Notes: generated by a model not told the origin, from the sequence alone. DNA of 64,000 nt from Flavobacterium sp. SCGC AAA160-P02 (GCA_000383355.1 KB911168.1:1-64000); one strand, 5' to 3'; numbered from the stretch's first letter, positions 46,325 through 56,025 are shown. Translations and numbers: made by a program.

Positions 46325-47097
46325 TGAACGCACATCAACAATTTAATTTAGAAGGCAAGGTTGCTATTATTACAGGATCTAGTAAAGGAATAGGAAAAGC
46401 TATTGCAAAAGGCTTAGCTGAAAAAGGAGCCAGTGTTGTTATAAGTAGTAGAAGTAAAGAAGCTTGTGATGAAGTTGTAAAAGAATTTACAGCTCTTGGA
46501 TTAAAAGCCATCGGAATAGCTTGCCATATTGGTAAAGAAGATCAAAGAAAAGCTTTAGTAGATCATACAATTAAAGAGCTAGAGCGTATTGATATTTTAG
46601 TGAATAATGCTGCAATTAATCCGGTTTTTGGACCTATTGAAGATGTAGATCCAGCAATTTTTGATAAGATTATGGATGTAAATGTAAAAGCACCTTGGGC
46701 ATTGTCTAATCTAGTATTGCCTCATATGCAAGAACATAAAAAAGGAAGTATTATTAATATAGCATCTGTGGAGGCGCTAACTCCTGGTCTTGGATTAGGA
46801 TTGTATAGCACAAGTAAAGCTGCTATTTTAATGCTGACTAAAAACCAAGCGAAAGAATGGGGGCAACACGGAATTCGTGCCAATGCCATTTGCCCAGGAC
46901 TCATACAAACAAAATTTAGTGCTGCCTTGTGGACTAACGAAAAACTATTGAATAAAGTACAAAAAACCATCCCGAGCGGACGCATGGGGCAGCCTGAAGA
47001 AATGGTAGGAATTGCAAGTCTACTAGCTTCTGATGCGGGCTCCTATATGACTGGAGGAGTGTATACGGCAGATGGTGGATATATGATTGCAGGTTAG
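46324..47097 (+). CDS. SDR family oxidoreductase (3-hydroxyacyl or similar)
   Basis: Classical short-chain dehydrogenase of 257 residues: TGSSKGIGKAIAKGL for NAD(P) binding, NNAAINP, ASVEAL with the catalytic Ser position, and YSTSKAA with Tyr and Lys. The C-terminal GRMGQPEEMVGIASLLASDAGSYMTGGVYTADGG is typical. Coupling to the preceding acyl-CoA dehydrogenase (one-base overlap) suggests oxidation of a hydroxyacyl intermediate; specificity is not readable from sequence. Confidence 0.92.
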   Translation: MNAHQQFNLEGKVAIITGSSKGIGKAIAKGLAEKGASVVISSRSKEACDEVVKEFTALGLKAIGIACHIGKEDQRKALVDHTIKELERIDILVNNAAINPVFGPIEDVDPAIFDKIMDVNVKAPWALSNLVLPHMQEHKKGSIINIASVEALTPGLGLGLYSTSKAAILMLTKNQAKEWGQHGIRANAICPGLIQTKFSAALWTNEKLLNKVQKTIPSGRMGQPEEMVGIASLLASDAGSYMTGGVYTADGGYMIAG

Positions 47098-47196
47098 GTA
47101 GCTGACCATACATTAGAATGCAATGGATGAATTAAAATCATTCTATGTTCAATAATACTCCATAAAAACGACACTTACTAATACTGAAAACGAACC

Positions 47197-48417
47197 ATGA
47201 ACTTCGAATATTCACAAAAATCAAAAGACTTACAGGTAAAACTTACCGCTTTTATTGAAGAACATATTGTTCCTGTAGAAGCAGAGTTCCATGCTTTTCA
47301 ACAGAACACAGAAAACTTATGGAAACGTTGGCCTAAAACAGAAGAACTCAAACAAAAAGCCAAAAATGCAGGATTGTGGAACCTTTTTTTACCCAAAGAT
47401 TATGGAGATTTAAGCCCTGGTTTAACCAACCTAGAATATGCCCCATTAGCAGAAATTATGGGGAGAAGAATTTGGATTTCAGAGATATTTAATTGCTCGG
47501 CACCAGATACTGGAAATATGGAAGTATTGGCAAAATACGGAAATGATGCACAAAAAGATGCATGGTTAACTCCTTTAATGGCAGGAGAAATTCGCTCTGC
47601 ATTTTTAATGACAGAACCAGAAGTAGCCTCTTCAGATGCCACAAACATAGAAACTTCTATTGTTTTAGAAGGAGATGAATATGTAATTAACGGTAGAAAA
47701 TGGTGGTCTAGTGGAGGTATGGATCCTCATTGTAAAGTAGCAATTGTTATGGGGAAAACAGACCCAACTGCTTCTAGACACCAACAACAAAGTATGGTGT
47801 TGGTTCCCTTAGACACTCCAGGAGTTGAAATCATCAGACCCTTATCTGTATTAGGGTTTTACGATTCTCCAGAAGGACATGCGGAAATTGTTTTAAACAA
47901 TGTTCGTGTTCCTAAAGATCATTTAATTTTAGGAGAGGGGAGAGGTTTTGAAATAGCACAAGGACGATTAGGCCCAGGTAGAATTCATCATTGTATGCGT
48001 TTGGTAGGAATGGCACAATATGCGTTAGAACTCATGTCGCAAAGAACCTTAGAACGAGAAGCTTTTGGAAAGAAGTTTGTAGATTTTAGTAGTATACGTC
48101 ATGAAATTGCCAAATCTCAATGTGAGATAGAACAAGCACGTTTGCTCACATTATCTGCAGCCGACAAGATGGATAAATTAGGAAATAAAGAGTCTAAAGA
48201 TATTATAGCAATGATAAAAATTGTGGCACCCAAAATGGCTTTAAAAGTTATTGATAGAGCGATGCAAATTTTAGGAGGAAAAGGTGTTGGACCAGATACG
48301 CAATTAGCACACTATTTTGCGATTGCAAGAATGCTTAGATTGGCAGATGGCCCAGATGAGGTGCATATGTATCAGTTAGGAAAAAGTGTTATTAGAACTC
48401 ACGGAAAACTGTCATAA
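47197..48417 (+). CDS. acyl-CoA dehydrogenase (ACAD10/11-like)
   Basis: An FAD enzyme of 406 residues with the features of the ACAD10/ACAD11 group: [53 protein letters not shown] and the C-terminal [17 protein letters not shown]. The next gene, a phosphotransferase, overlaps it by one base. In animals these two activities are fused in ACAD10 and ACAD11. They act on 4-hydroxyacyl-CoA, which is phosphorylated and then converted; the same role is inferred here. A 99-base spacer without a clear signal precedes it. Confidence 0.93.
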   Translation: MNFEYSQKSKDLQVKLTAFIEEHIVPVEAEFHAFQQNTENLWKRWPKTEELKQKAKNAGLWNLFLPKDYGDLSPGLTNLEYAPLAEIMGRRIWISEIFNCSAPDTGNMEVLAKYGNDAQKDAWLTPLMAGEIRSAFLMTEPEVASSDATNIETSIVLEGDEYVINGRKWWSSGGMDPHCKVAIVMGKTDPTASRHQQQSMVLVPLDTPGVEIIRPLSVLGFYDSPEGHAEIVLNNVRVPKDHLILGEGRGFEIAQGRLGPGRIHHCMRLVGMAQYALELMSQRTLEREAFGKKFVDFSSIRHEIAKSQCEIEQARLLTLSAADKMDKLGNKESKDIIAMIKIVAPKMALKVIDRAMQILGGKGVGPDTQLAHYFAIARMLRLADGPDEVHMYQLGKSVIRTHGKLS

Positions 48418-49475
48418 TGTCTAATCAAGAAGTACGAAAAGGAGAAGAGTTACCAGCGGTAAAACTTAAACAGTTTTTACAAGAAAACCACTTGATTGGC
48501 TCTATAGAGAGTGAATTATTTGTGAAGCAATTTACCCACGGATATTCTAATCTCACCTATCTCTTATCTATAGAAAACAAAGAATATGTGTTGCGTAAAC
48601 CGCCTATAGGTGCTATTAAAAGAGGTCATGATATGAGTCGTGAGTTTAAGGTGCAATCTGCAGTTAAAAAAGAGTTTTCTAAAGTTCCTAAGATGTTTGC
48701 ATATACAGATGATGCTGCTGTTTTAGGAAGTGAATTCTACATTATGGAGAAAGTAGAAGGAATTATCTTAAATTTTAAGGAAGCAAAAAAAAGAGATATT
48801 CCAGCAAATGACTATAAGACAATTGCCAATGCTTGGTTAGATACTTTTACTGAATTACATCAGCTAGATTATGACGCCATTGGTTTAACAAATTTAGGAA
48901 AGCCAGAAGGATATGTAGAAAGACAAGTAACCAATTGGGGAAAGCAATACCTAAAAGCAGCAACCAAGGATGTTCCTTCAGCAGAGAAGGTCATGCAATG
49001 GATGCAAGAAAATCAACCAAAAAACTACCAACATTGCTTAATTCACAACGATTATAAATACGATAATGTTGTTTTTAAAGACAATTCTTGGAAAGAAATT
49101 ACCGCTGTTTTAGATTGGGAAATGGCCACGCTCGGAGATCCATTAATGGATCTAGGAACTTCATTAGGATATTGGACTTTAGCATCTGATCATGATTTTG
49201 TAAAACAAGGAATTCCTTCGCCAACAATTTTTGAAGGAAATCCAATGAGAAGTGAAATTGTAGCATCATACGCAAAAAAATCTGGAAGAGACATTCACAA
49301 CATGGTGTTTTATTACGTGTTTGGATTGTTTAAAATAGCAGTAATAGCACAACAAATATATTATAGATATAGTAAAGGCTTAACATCAGATCCTCGTTTC
49401 GCTAACTTGGATAAAGCAGCAGAATTGTGTTGTAATTTGGCCTTAAAATCTATTAAAACTAATTCAATAGATTAG
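48417..49475 (+). CDS. APH-family kinase (ACAD10/11 N-terminal-like)
   Basis: Phosphotransferase of the aminoglycoside-phosphotransferase/choline-kinase fold, 352 residues. ATP-binding and catalytic motifs: LIHNDYKYDNVVF (HxDxxxxN) and VLDWEMATLGDPLMDLG. The family resembles the N-terminal kinase part of ACAD10/11 and LvaA of bacterial levulinate use, which phosphorylates 4-hydroxyacyl-CoA. The one-base overlap with the acyl-CoA dehydrogenase upstream supports a joint pathway. An antibiotic-resistance role is unlikely. Confidence 0.9.
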   Translation: MSNQEVRKGEELPAVKLKQFLQENHLIGSIESELFVKQFTHGYSNLTYLLSIENKEYVLRKPPIGAIKRGHDMSREFKVQSAVKKEFSKVPKMFAYTDDAAVLGSEFYIMEKVEGIILNFKEAKKRDIPANDYKTIANAWLDTFTELHQLDYDAIGLTNLGKPEGYVERQVTNWGKQYLKAATKDVPSAEKVMQWMQENQPKNYQHCLIHNDYKYDNVVFKDNSWKEITAVLDWEMATLGDPLMDLGTSLGYWTLASDHDFVKQGIPSPTIFEGNPMRSEIVASYAKKSGRDIHNMVFYYVFGLFKIAVIAQQIYYRYSKGLTSDPRFANLDKAAELCCNLALKSIKTNSID

Positions 49476-49477
49476 AG

Positions 49478-49852
49478 ATGAGTGAGCAATTAAATCAAAA
49501 AAATATTTTCAAAAAGCTACAAGATTTTTCTGATAGCAGACCTGTTTTTATGCTCAATTATTTGAATTATAAAGAAACAGTAGATGAAACTGGAAAAACA
49601 GGAAAAGAAGCGTATGCAGATTATTTACAAGCAGCAGTTCCTTTTTTTGAAACAATTAATGCCGAGATTATCTTTAAAGGATCACCACTCGCAACCATCT
49701 TAGGGCCATCTGATGAGCCACTTTGGGATGAAGTACTGATTGTGAGATATGCCAATAAAAATGAGTTTATGAAATTGATGGCAATGAAAGATTATCCTAG
49801 AGATCTAAGAGCTTTGGCATTGTCAGATTCGCGATTAATTTTTTGTAAGTAA
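49478..49852 (+). CDS. DUF1330 family protein
   Basis: Small ferredoxin-like (dimeric alpha-beta barrel) protein of 124 residues. The DUF1330 pattern is seen in FMLNYLNYKETV at the start, GKEAYADYLQAAVPFFE, WDEVLIVRYANKNEFMKL and ALSDSRLIFC at the end. No catalytic residues are known. It starts 2 bases after the kinase stop, so it belongs to the same catabolic run. A palindromic repeat follows immediately. Confidence 0.83.
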   Translation: MSEQLNQKNIFKKLQDFSDSRPVFMLNYLNYKETVDETGKTGKEAYADYLQAAVPFFETINAEIIFKGSPLATILGPSDEPLWDEVLIVRYANKNEFMKLMAMKDYPRDLRALALSDSRLIFCK

Positions 49853-49861
49853 CTTGATGTC

Positions 49862-49911
49862 TGAGCGAAGTCGAAGACACTTTTAAAGAATTGTGATTTC
49901 GACTCCGCTCA
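49862..49911. repeat. REP-like dispersed palindromic repeat
   Basis: TGAGCGAAGTCGAA (49862-49875) is inverted as TTCGACTCCGCTCA (49898-49911) with one mismatch. TGAGCg..GTCGAAG palindromes are a common dispersed repeat type in flavobacterial genomes (recalled). It fills most of the gap between the DUF1330 gene and the SDR gene and could form a hairpin that ends or stabilises the upstream mRNA. Confidence 0.8.
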
Positions 49912-49936
49912 ATCACCTAAATTTAAATTATATAAA

Positions 49937-50689
49937 ATGGAAGTAAAAAATAAAATAGTGATTATCACAGGAGCGGGTTCAGGAATTGGAAAAGCAGCGG
50001 CTATTCATTTTGCTCATCATGGTGCAAAAGTAGTAGTTTCTGATATTAATTTAGAAAATGCAAAAAAAGTAGCAGATGAAATTGTAACAAACGGAGGAGA
50101 ATCGCTACCTATAAAAACAGATGTTACTAAGTTTGAAGAAGTAGAAGACTTGCTAAAACAAACAGTTAACAAATATAAATCATTGGATGTTATTGTAAAT
50201 AATGCAGGGATTGGCCCTAATTTACTACCAACTCACAAGTCTAGATTAGAAGATTGGGACAGGGTTATAGCTGTAAACCAAACAGGAGTTTTTTATTGTA
50301 TGAAAGTAGCAATACAACAGTTTTTATTACAAGGACATGGTAATATTGTGAATATAGCATCTTTAGCAGGCTTAAAAGCCTCCCCTAATAATATTAGTTA
50401 TAGTGCTAGTAAATTTGCAGTAGTAGGAATGACAAAATCGGCTGCTATGGAATATGCAACTAAAAATATACGAGTAAATGCGGTTTGTCCTGGGTATACA
50501 GAATCGGCATTATTAGATCAATTAATAAATGCAAAACCAGAAATGGATGCCATTTTAAAGAGTGTTATTCCAATGAAACGCTATGGTAAGGCTAAAGAAA
50601 TTGCAGATGCTGTAGTATGGTTAGCTTCAGATCAAACAAAATTTATGACAGGTCAAACAATTACCTTAGATGGTGGAACATCTTTGTAG
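49937..50689 (+). CDS. SDR family oxidoreductase
   Basis: Second short-chain dehydrogenase of the cluster, 250 residues. TGAGSGIGKAAAIHFAHHG binds NAD(P); the acidic SDINLE after the second strand points to NAD rather than NADP. NNAGIGP, IASLAGL and YSASKFA contain the remaining catalytic residues. PMKRYGKAKEIADAVVWLASDQTKFMTG is the family C-terminus. It probably serves the same acyl or alcohol catabolism as its neighbours but is separated from them by a REP-like palindrome. Confidence 0.92.
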   Translation: MEVKNKIVIITGAGSGIGKAAAIHFAHHGAKVVVSDINLENAKKVADEIVTNGGESLPIKTDVTKFEEVEDLLKQTVNKYKSLDVIVNNAGIGPNLLPTHKSRLEDWDRVIAVNQTGVFYCMKVAIQQFLLQGHGNIVNIASLAGLKASPNNISYSASKFAVVGMTKSAAMEYATKNIRVNAVCPGYTESALLDQLINAKPEMDAILKSVIPMKRYGKAKEIADAVVWLASDQTKFMTGQTITLDGGTSL

Positions 50690-50725
50690 AAATTAAATAA
50701 TTTATAACTATAAAATAGAGAACAA

Positions 50726-51331
50726 ATGAAAAAGTGGCTTCCATTAATAATTATATTAGTAGTGCTATATGTTGGGTATAGCTGGGCAAAAGGAATAAAC
50801 AATACTGCAGTTGTAAATCAAGAAGATGCAAAAGCTGCATGGTCTAATGTTGAAAGTGCCTATCAACGAAGAAATGATTTGATTGGCAACTTAGTAAAAA
50901 CGGTTCAAGGCGCAGCAGATTTTGAAAAATCAACATTAACTGAAGTTGTAAATGCAAGAGCTAAAGCAACATCTACAACCATTAATGCGGGGAATTTAAC
51001 AGGAGCAAGTTTAGCTCAGTTTCAACAAGCACAGTCCGGCTTATCAAGTGCCTTGTCTAAGTTGTTGGTAGTGGTAGAAAAATACCCAGATTTAAAATCA
51101 AATCAGAATTTTTTAGAACTACAAAATCAGTTAGAAGGAACTGAGAATCGAATTAAGATGGAGAGAGATCGATTTAATGGAAAAGTAAACCAATACAACA
51201 AACATATTAAAGTATTTCCTAATAGCGTTTTAGCAGGAGTATTTGGTTTTGAGGGCATGGATCTTTATTCATCGAATCCTGGATCAGAAAATGCAGTAGA
51301 GGTAAATTTTGACTTTAATAAGAAAGAGTAA
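50726..51331 (+). CDS. lemA: LemA family membrane protein
   Basis: One N-terminal transmembrane helix (about residues 4-21) is followed by a helical, mostly extracytoplasmic domain. LemA hallmarks: AWSNVESAYQRRNDLIGNLVKTVQGAA, then NQNFLELQNQLEGTENRI and VNQYNKHIKVFPNSVLAGVFGF. The 201 residues are typical. Function is not well defined, though linkage with TPM proteins is very common. The first TPM gene starts on the last base of its stop codon. Confidence 0.94.
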   Translation: MKKWLPLIIILVVLYVGYSWAKGINNTAVVNQEDAKAAWSNVESAYQRRNDLIGNLVKTVQGAADFEKSTLTEVVNARAKATSTTINAGNLTGASLAQFQQAQSGLSSALSKLLVVVEKYPDLKSNQNFLELQNQLEGTENRIKMERDRFNGKVNQYNKHIKVFPNSVLAGVFGFEGMDLYSSNPGSENAVEVNFDFNKKE

Positions 51332-51771
51332 TGTCAAAAAAAACACCTTTTATTTCTACCCAAGATGAAGAAGCGATTGTGGCTGCTATTCAAGAAGCAG
51401 AGAAAAATACTTCTGGCGAAATACGAGTTCATATAGAAGCACATACAGACGAAGATCATTACGAACATGCAAAGAAAGTTTTTGATGAATTAAAGATGCA
51501 TGAAACCGAATTAAGAAATGGAGTGCTCTTTTATATAGCAGTAAATGATCATAAATTTGTGATTCTTGGCGATCAAGGAATTAATGATAAAGTAGCAGAT
51601 AATTTTTGGGATACAACAAAAGAAATGATGCAAAATTATTTCAGAAAAGGAGCGTTTAAAGAAGGTCTCGTTGAAGGTATATTAAAGGCAGGACAAGAAT
51701 TGAAAATTCATTTTCCTTATCAAGATGATGATACAGATGAATTGTCTAACGAAATCTCTAAAAGCTCATGA
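51331..51771 (+). CDS. TPM domain protein (cytosolic)
   Basis: A 146-residue TPM domain without signal peptide or membrane helix: AIQEAEKNTSGEIRVHIEAHT, LRNGVLFYIAVNDHKFVILGDQGI and LVEGILKAGQELKIHFPYQ. It overlaps lemA by one base and the next TPM gene by four bases (ATGA), so the three form one translational unit. TPM domains have been linked to thylakoid repair and acid phosphatase activity in plants; the bacterial role is unclear. Confidence 0.9.
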   Translation: MSKKTPFISTQDEEAIVAAIQEAEKNTSGEIRVHIEAHTDEDHYEHAKKVFDELKMHETELRNGVLFYIAVNDHKFVILGDQGINDKVADNFWDTTKEMMQNYFRKGAFKEGLVEGILKAGQELKIHFPYQDDDTDELSNEISKSS

Positions 51772-52550
51772 AAAACATCTTATTAGTTGTATTTTTTGGA
51801 CTTTTCTTTGCAGGCAGTAGTCTGGCGCAATATGAAATTCCTGATGTTCCAAAAAAGCAGACCAGCGTTTATGATTATTCAAAAGTGCTATCTTTATCAG
51901 AAGCAACAAGTTTAGAGCAAAAGCTACTCCAGTATTCAGCGTCTACATCCACACAAATTGTAGTGATTGTAATTAACTCAACAAATGGAGAAGATATTAA
52001 TTATCTAGCTGCCAACTGGGGAGAAAAATGGAAAATTGGTCAAAAAGACAAAGACAATGGAGTTTTATTGTTGTTAGCTAAAGGAGACCGAAAAGTTGCC
52101 ATTCAAGCAGGAAGAGGAACCGAGGGAGCTCTTACAGACTTGATGTCTAAAAGAATCATAGAATCACGTATTATCCCCGAATTTAAAAGAGGAAATTATT
52201 ATAAGGGCTTAGATAAAGGCACTGATGGAATTTTTGAAGTATTAACAGGAGAGTTTAAAGAAACTAGAAAACGAAAAAGTAAGAAAAAAGGAAAAGGCTT
52301 TTCAGGAGTTCTTCCATTTATAGTAATTGTTTTCCTATTTTTTGCTTTTAGAAACAGAGGAGGCGGAAAAAATGGTGGGAGAAGATCTGGGTCAGGTGCT
52401 TTATTAGACATTCTTATTTTAAGCAGCATGGGAAGAAGTGGCGGATTTGGAGGCGGAAGTTCTTCAGGAGGTAGCTTTGGTAGTGGCGGATTTGGTGGCG
52501 GATTTGGTGGCGGAAGTTTTGGAGGCGGAGGTGCCTCTGGGAGTTGGTAA
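51768..52550 (+). CDS. exported TPM domain protein with Gly-rich tail
   Basis: A signal peptide (about 1-20, ending SLAQ) is followed by a TPM domain (about 28-160; VYDYSKVLSLSEATSLEQKL, STQIVVIVINSTNGED, DNGVLLLLAKGDRKVAIQAG, LTDLMSKRII). A basic linker and one TM helix (about 180-195) come next. The C-terminus from about residue 200 is almost all Gly, Ser and Phe (GGFGGGS repeats), usual for this family. The domain is periplasmic, anchored at the C-terminal side. Third gene of the lemA-TPM-TPM operon. Confidence 0.92.
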   Translation: MKNILLVVFFGLFFAGSSLAQYEIPDVPKKQTSVYDYSKVLSLSEATSLEQKLLQYSASTSTQIVVIVINSTNGEDINYLAANWGEKWKIGQKDKDNGVLLLLAKGDRKVAIQAGRGTEGALTDLMSKRIIESRIIPEFKRGNYYKGLDKGTDGIFEVLTGEFKETRKRKSKKKGKGFSGVLPFIVIVFLFFAFRNRGGGKNGGRRSGSGALLDILILSSMGRSGGFGGGSSSGGSFGSGGFGGGFGGGSFGGGGASGSW

Positions 52551-52557
52551 AATTATT

Positions 52558-53160
52558 CTAGACACACTTTTTATCTACATCCGGAGAAGGTCTGTATGCA
52601 TAGTATTGCAATACTTCTTCTAAAGCTATTTTAAGTGCTTTGTTAATGGGTATAATCATGTTTCCTAAGTTAAAATCTATCTGATTTAATTGCATATAAT
52701 ACTCTGTAAATACAGGTACATACAATCCTTTTGTAATTGCCTCAGCAGTTGAGTTATAAATATCTGTTTGATCTTCTTTAATAATTTTACAGGTAGCCAA
52801 TCTCAAATTCCCATATTTGTCTGTATTGGCAGCAAACCCAAACAATCTGCAAATTAATCCACGGTATTTGTAATTGCTACAACTTCCCTTGCCAGAAATA
52901 GACAAGGCTTTGTAGATAATACAGGTAGCGCTTTGATTTTCATTTAGTAAAGCAAGCATTTTTTCAGCTTCACCATTTAAAAATAAATGAAAAGCCCATG
53001 GCAAAAATTCTAAAGGAGATGCCTCTACATGCGGTGATGTACAGCATTTTCCACAACCAGAGACACAGCCAATACCCGTTGTTTGAGTAAATTTGGTGGT
53101 TTCTTGTTCTAATTGATGAAAAAGTTTTTCCACCAATACTACCCTTCGTTCTATTGACAT
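52558..53160 (-). CDS. YkgJ family cysteine-cluster protein
   Basis: A 200-residue protein with the YkgJ/FliB-like cysteine pattern: CVSGCGKCC near residues 33-41, then CIIYKAL, CSNYKYRGLICRLFGF and CKIIKE. The cysteines probably bind Zn or an Fe-S cluster. Function is unknown. It converges on the TPM operon with 7 bases between stops and no clear terminator. The 188 bases upstream to the SelO gene show no feature I can support. Confidence 0.85.
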   Translation of the reverse strand: MSIERRVVLVEKLFHQLEQETTKFTQTTGIGCVSGCGKCCTSPHVEASPLEFLPWAFHLFLNGEAEKMLALLNENQSATCIIYKALSISGKGSCSNYKYRGLICRLFGFAANTDKYGNLRLATCKIIKEDQTDIYNSTAEAITKGLYVPVFTEYYMQLNQIDFNLGNMIIPINKALKIALEEVLQYYAYRPSPDVDKKCV

Positions 53161-53348
53161 TGTTTTTTGCCTAAGGTACCATTAACAAGTCCGGTATTGT
53201 AAGTTTCTTATTTAAAAGAATTTAGAATAATTGAATTTATTAGCTATCAGATTTCTAGTGCAGTAGGTTTGTGAAAAAATATTTTCCCTTAAAACTAGGG
53301 TCTATGAAGTTTTAAGTTTGTATTAAAAAAATTCTTATTATTAGCTAA

Positions 53349-54899
53349 TTAAGAGCTACAAGACAGCATAGAACATCCTACTTTATGTCTTGCCCATTCT
53401 GGTCTTTTTGCAAACCAATGCTCAAGCTTTGGCTGCTCTGAATATGGTTCTTTTAACAGTAAATACATTTCCTCAAGTAATGAGGTATCTTCTTTATCTG
53501 CCTTGTCTATTGCCAACTGCGCCATGTAATTTCTGAGCACATACTTTGGATTGACTTTGTTCATCTGTTGTTGACGTTCTTCAGCTGATGTAGTTTCATC
53601 TTCCAATCGTTTGGCGTAGTCAGCAAACCACTGTTTCCAATTATTTAAAACATTTCCTTTTATGGTATCTAGAGTGTAAAAAGCATCCTGTATTAATTCA
53701 ACTCCTTTTTCTGGCTGCTCCTTCTTAAAAGAACTTAATGTTCTAAAAAAAATAGTCATGTCTGTTTCTGTTGCTTGAAGATTGTTTTCTAGAGACTGGA
53801 TAATATTGATGTCTGTTTCCTTATCAGAAGTCAATCCTAATTTAGCTCGCATCATGTCTTGAGACTTTTTCTCAAAGTTACTTTTATAACCTTCCAAGAT
53901 TTTTTCTAAAGGAGCTGCTTCTTCAATTAATGGATATAAGGCATTTGCCAATTGATATAAATTCCACAAACCAATGGTAGGTTGGTTTCCATATCTATAT
54001 CTCTTATGTTGCTTGTCTGTTGTATTTGGCGTCCACCCAAAATCAAAACCTTCTAGCCAACCATACGGTCCGTAATCTATGGTTAGGCCTAAAATAGACA
54101 TGTTATCTGTATTCATAACCCCATGAACAAAGCCTACTCGTTGCCAATGAATAATCATTTCTAAAGTCTTACTGCTCACTTCTTGGAAGAATTGTAGATA
54201 CACTTCTTTACTAGGTTTTCCTAGATGTGAAAAATGACTTTTTATGGTATAATCTGTGAGTATTTTTAAATTTTTAATATCGTTTCTTGAGGAAAAAATC
54301 TCAAAATTCCCAAAGCGTAAAAATGATTTAGCAACTCTAGAAACAATTGCGCCCTTCTCGTGTGCTGGGTTTCCGTTGTACATGACATCTCTTAACACCT
54401 TATCACCAGTTAAACTTAATGATAGCGCCCTTGTTGATGGAACTCCAAGATGATGCATGGCTTCACTGCATAAATATTCTCTAACAGAAGAGCGTAGTAC
54501 TGCCAAGCCATCTGCAGTTCTAGAATAAGGTGTTGGGCCAGATCCTTTTAGTTGAACAGCCCAGTCTTTAATTTCGCCTAAATTTATGGCTCTTCCATCA
54601 CCCAATTGACCAGCCCAGTTGCCAAATTGATGTCCGGCATAGCACATGGCAAAGGGTTTTGAGTTTTTTAAAACACTATTTCCAGTCACAAATTCTAAAA
54701 ATTCTCTAGATTGAATATCTTCATTAGAAAAATCAAGGGTGTGTTGCATTTCATCAGACACATGAAGTAAGGTAGGATTTGAGGTTTTAATAGGCCTAAC
54801 AAATGAATACACAGCTTCTAGGACCTCTCGTCTAGTATTTTCTAGATTTGGATCTGCAGGTAGCTGGTCTGTAAAGAAATTTGTTAGTTGTATGTTCAA
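53349..54899 (-). CDS. selO: SelO family protein AMPylator (YdiU)
   Basis: Pseudokinase-fold enzyme that transfers AMP to Ser, Thr or Tyr of target proteins, linked to redox homeostasis. Conserved blocks: CYAGHQFGNWAGQLGDGRA, LKGSGPTPYSRTADGLAVLRSS, SLTGDKVLRDVMYNG and GVMNTDNMSILGLTIDYGP (catalytic Asp and metal Asn). The C-terminus ends CSMLSCSS; in eukaryotic SelO this position holds selenocysteine and here it is Cys. The 516 residues are normal. The msrA-msrB pair directly upstream on the same strand fits an oxidative-stress theme. Confidence 0.95.
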   Translation of the reverse strand: MNIQLTNFFTDQLPADPNLENTRREVLEAVYSFVRPIKTSNPTLLHVSDEMQHTLDFSNEDIQSREFLEFVTGNSVLKNSKPFAMCYAGHQFGNWAGQLGDGRAINLGEIKDWAVQLKGSGPTPYSRTADGLAVLRSSVREYLCSEAMHHLGVPSTRALSLSLTGDKVLRDVMYNGNPAHEKGAIVSRVAKSFLRFGNFEIFSSRNDIKNLKILTDYTIKSHFSHLGKPSKEVYLQFFQEVSSKTLEMIIHWQRVGFVHGVMNTDNMSILGLTIDYGPYGWLEGFDFGWTPNTTDKQHKRYRYGNQPTIGLWNLYQLANALYPLIEEAAPLEKILEGYKSNFEKKSQDMMRAKLGLTSDKETDINIIQSLENNLQATETDMTIFFRTLSSFKKEQPEKGVELIQDAFYTLDTIKGNVLNNWKQWFADYAKRLEDETTSAEERQQQMNKVNPKYVLRNYMAQLAIDKADKEDTSLLEEMYLLLKEPYSEQPKLEHWFAKRPEWARHKVGCSMLSCSS

Positions 54900-54956
54900 T
54901 TTTTATTCGTTTATACTTGTGAAACTTTATAAATAAATGTGATATTTTTTTTGTGA

Positions 54957-55490
54957 TTACTTTAATTTGTCTGCATGCAGGGTTCTCAATTGTTGTAATT
55001 TTGGATTGATAACATAAGAACAATAACCAGAATTTTGATTATTTTTATAATAGGCTTGGTGTTCTTTTTCTGCTTCGTAGAAAATAGTTAAAGGACTAAT
55101 TTCTGTGACTAATTTAGCATCAAAATGTGGTGCCAATTCTTTTAGAATTAGCTGTGCAATTTCTTGTTGTTTTTCATTGTGAAAAAAAATTACAGATCTG
55201 TATTGTGTCCCTACATCTGCTCCCTGTCTGTTTAATTGAGTTGGGTTGTGTGTGGTCATAAAGATGATTAAAATTGTCTCGTAAGAAACAATACTTGCAT
55301 CATATGTAATTTGAATAACTTCTGCATGCCCAGTTAATCCAGAGCATATTTCTCTATAGGTTGGTCTTCCTGGAGCATTGCCACCAGAATATCCAGAGAC
55401 TACTTTTTCAATACCTTTAACTTCTAAAAAAACAGTTTCTGTACACCAAAAACATCCACCGCCAAATGTGGCTAATTTTAAATTACTCAT
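54957..55490 (-). CDS. msrA: peptide methionine (S)-sulfoxide reductase
   Basis: Repairs the S epimer of methionine sulfoxide. The catalytic motif GGGCFWCTE (Cys13 nucleophile) sits near the N-terminus; VVSGYSGG, HAEVIQITYD and the substrate-site YEAEKEHQAYYKNN follow. The 177 residues match the family. The start overlaps the 3' end of msrB by 8 bases, so the two are translationally coupled. No signal peptide, so cytosolic. Confidence 0.97.
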   Translation of the reverse strand: MSNLKLATFGGGCFWCTETVFLEVKGIEKVVSGYSGGNAPGRPTYREICSGLTGHAEVIQITYDASIVSYETILIIFMTTHNPTQLNRQGADVGTQYRSVIFFHNEKQQEIAQLILKELAPHFDAKLVTEISPLTIFYEAEKEHQAYYKNNQNSGYCSYVINPKLQQLRTLHADKLK

Positions 55491-55941
55491 TTTCAGATGC
55501 TTTTTTTAATTTCATAGATGCAGAGTTCACACAATAGCGAAGCCCACTTGGTTTTGGCCCGTCTGGGAAAATATGACCTAAATGTCCATCACAGGTATTA
55601 CACAAAACTTCAACCCGCACCATTCCATAGGTTGTGTCTTTGATATATTTGATGGCGTTTTCTTTGATGGGTTGCGTAAAACTTGGCCATCCAGAACTTG
55701 AATCAAATTTAATACTAGCATCAAACAATTGGGTATCACAACAAACACACTGATAAATACCTTCATCAAAAATAGCACAAAGAGCTCCTGTATGAGGTCT
55801 TTCAGTTCCATGTAATCTGCTAATTTGAAATTGTTCTGGGGTTAATATTGCGCGCCACTCGTCTTCAGTTTTTTCTACTCTTTTGTGAGGCGTGGGGTTT
55901 CCATTCACTGAAAAGTGAATAACATCTTTCCATGTAATCAT
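55483..55941 (-). CDS. msrB: peptide methionine (R)-sulfoxide reductase
   Basis: Reduces the R epimer, complementing MsrA. Two CxxC pairs for structural zinc (CVCC and CNTC), SSGWPSFTQPI, GHLGHIFPDGPKPSGLRYCVNSASM with the catalytic Cys. The 152 residues and the absence of a signal peptide fit the cytosolic form. First gene of the msrB-msrA pair. The 84-base gap to der on the left side of its start holds nothing else I can name. Confidence 0.97.
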   Translation of the reverse strand: MITWKDVIHFSVNGNPTPHKRVEKTEDEWRAILTPEQFQISRLHGTERPHTGALCAIFDEGIYQCVCCDTQLFDASIKFDSSSGWPSFTQPIKENAIKYIKDTTYGMVRVEVLCNTCDGHLGHIFPDGPKPSGLRYCVNSASMKLKKASENE

Positions 55942-56025
55942 CTCTCTTAATTTTATATAAAATTACTGAAATAGTATGAAATTACAGACAATTTCTGAGA
56001 CGTTTTTAGAACTATATGAAAGAAT

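Noticed and set aside
52438..52623. 61-codon ORF in the Gly-rich end of the TPM gene
   Set aside because: Frame shadow of the low-complexity GGFGGGS-coding region.
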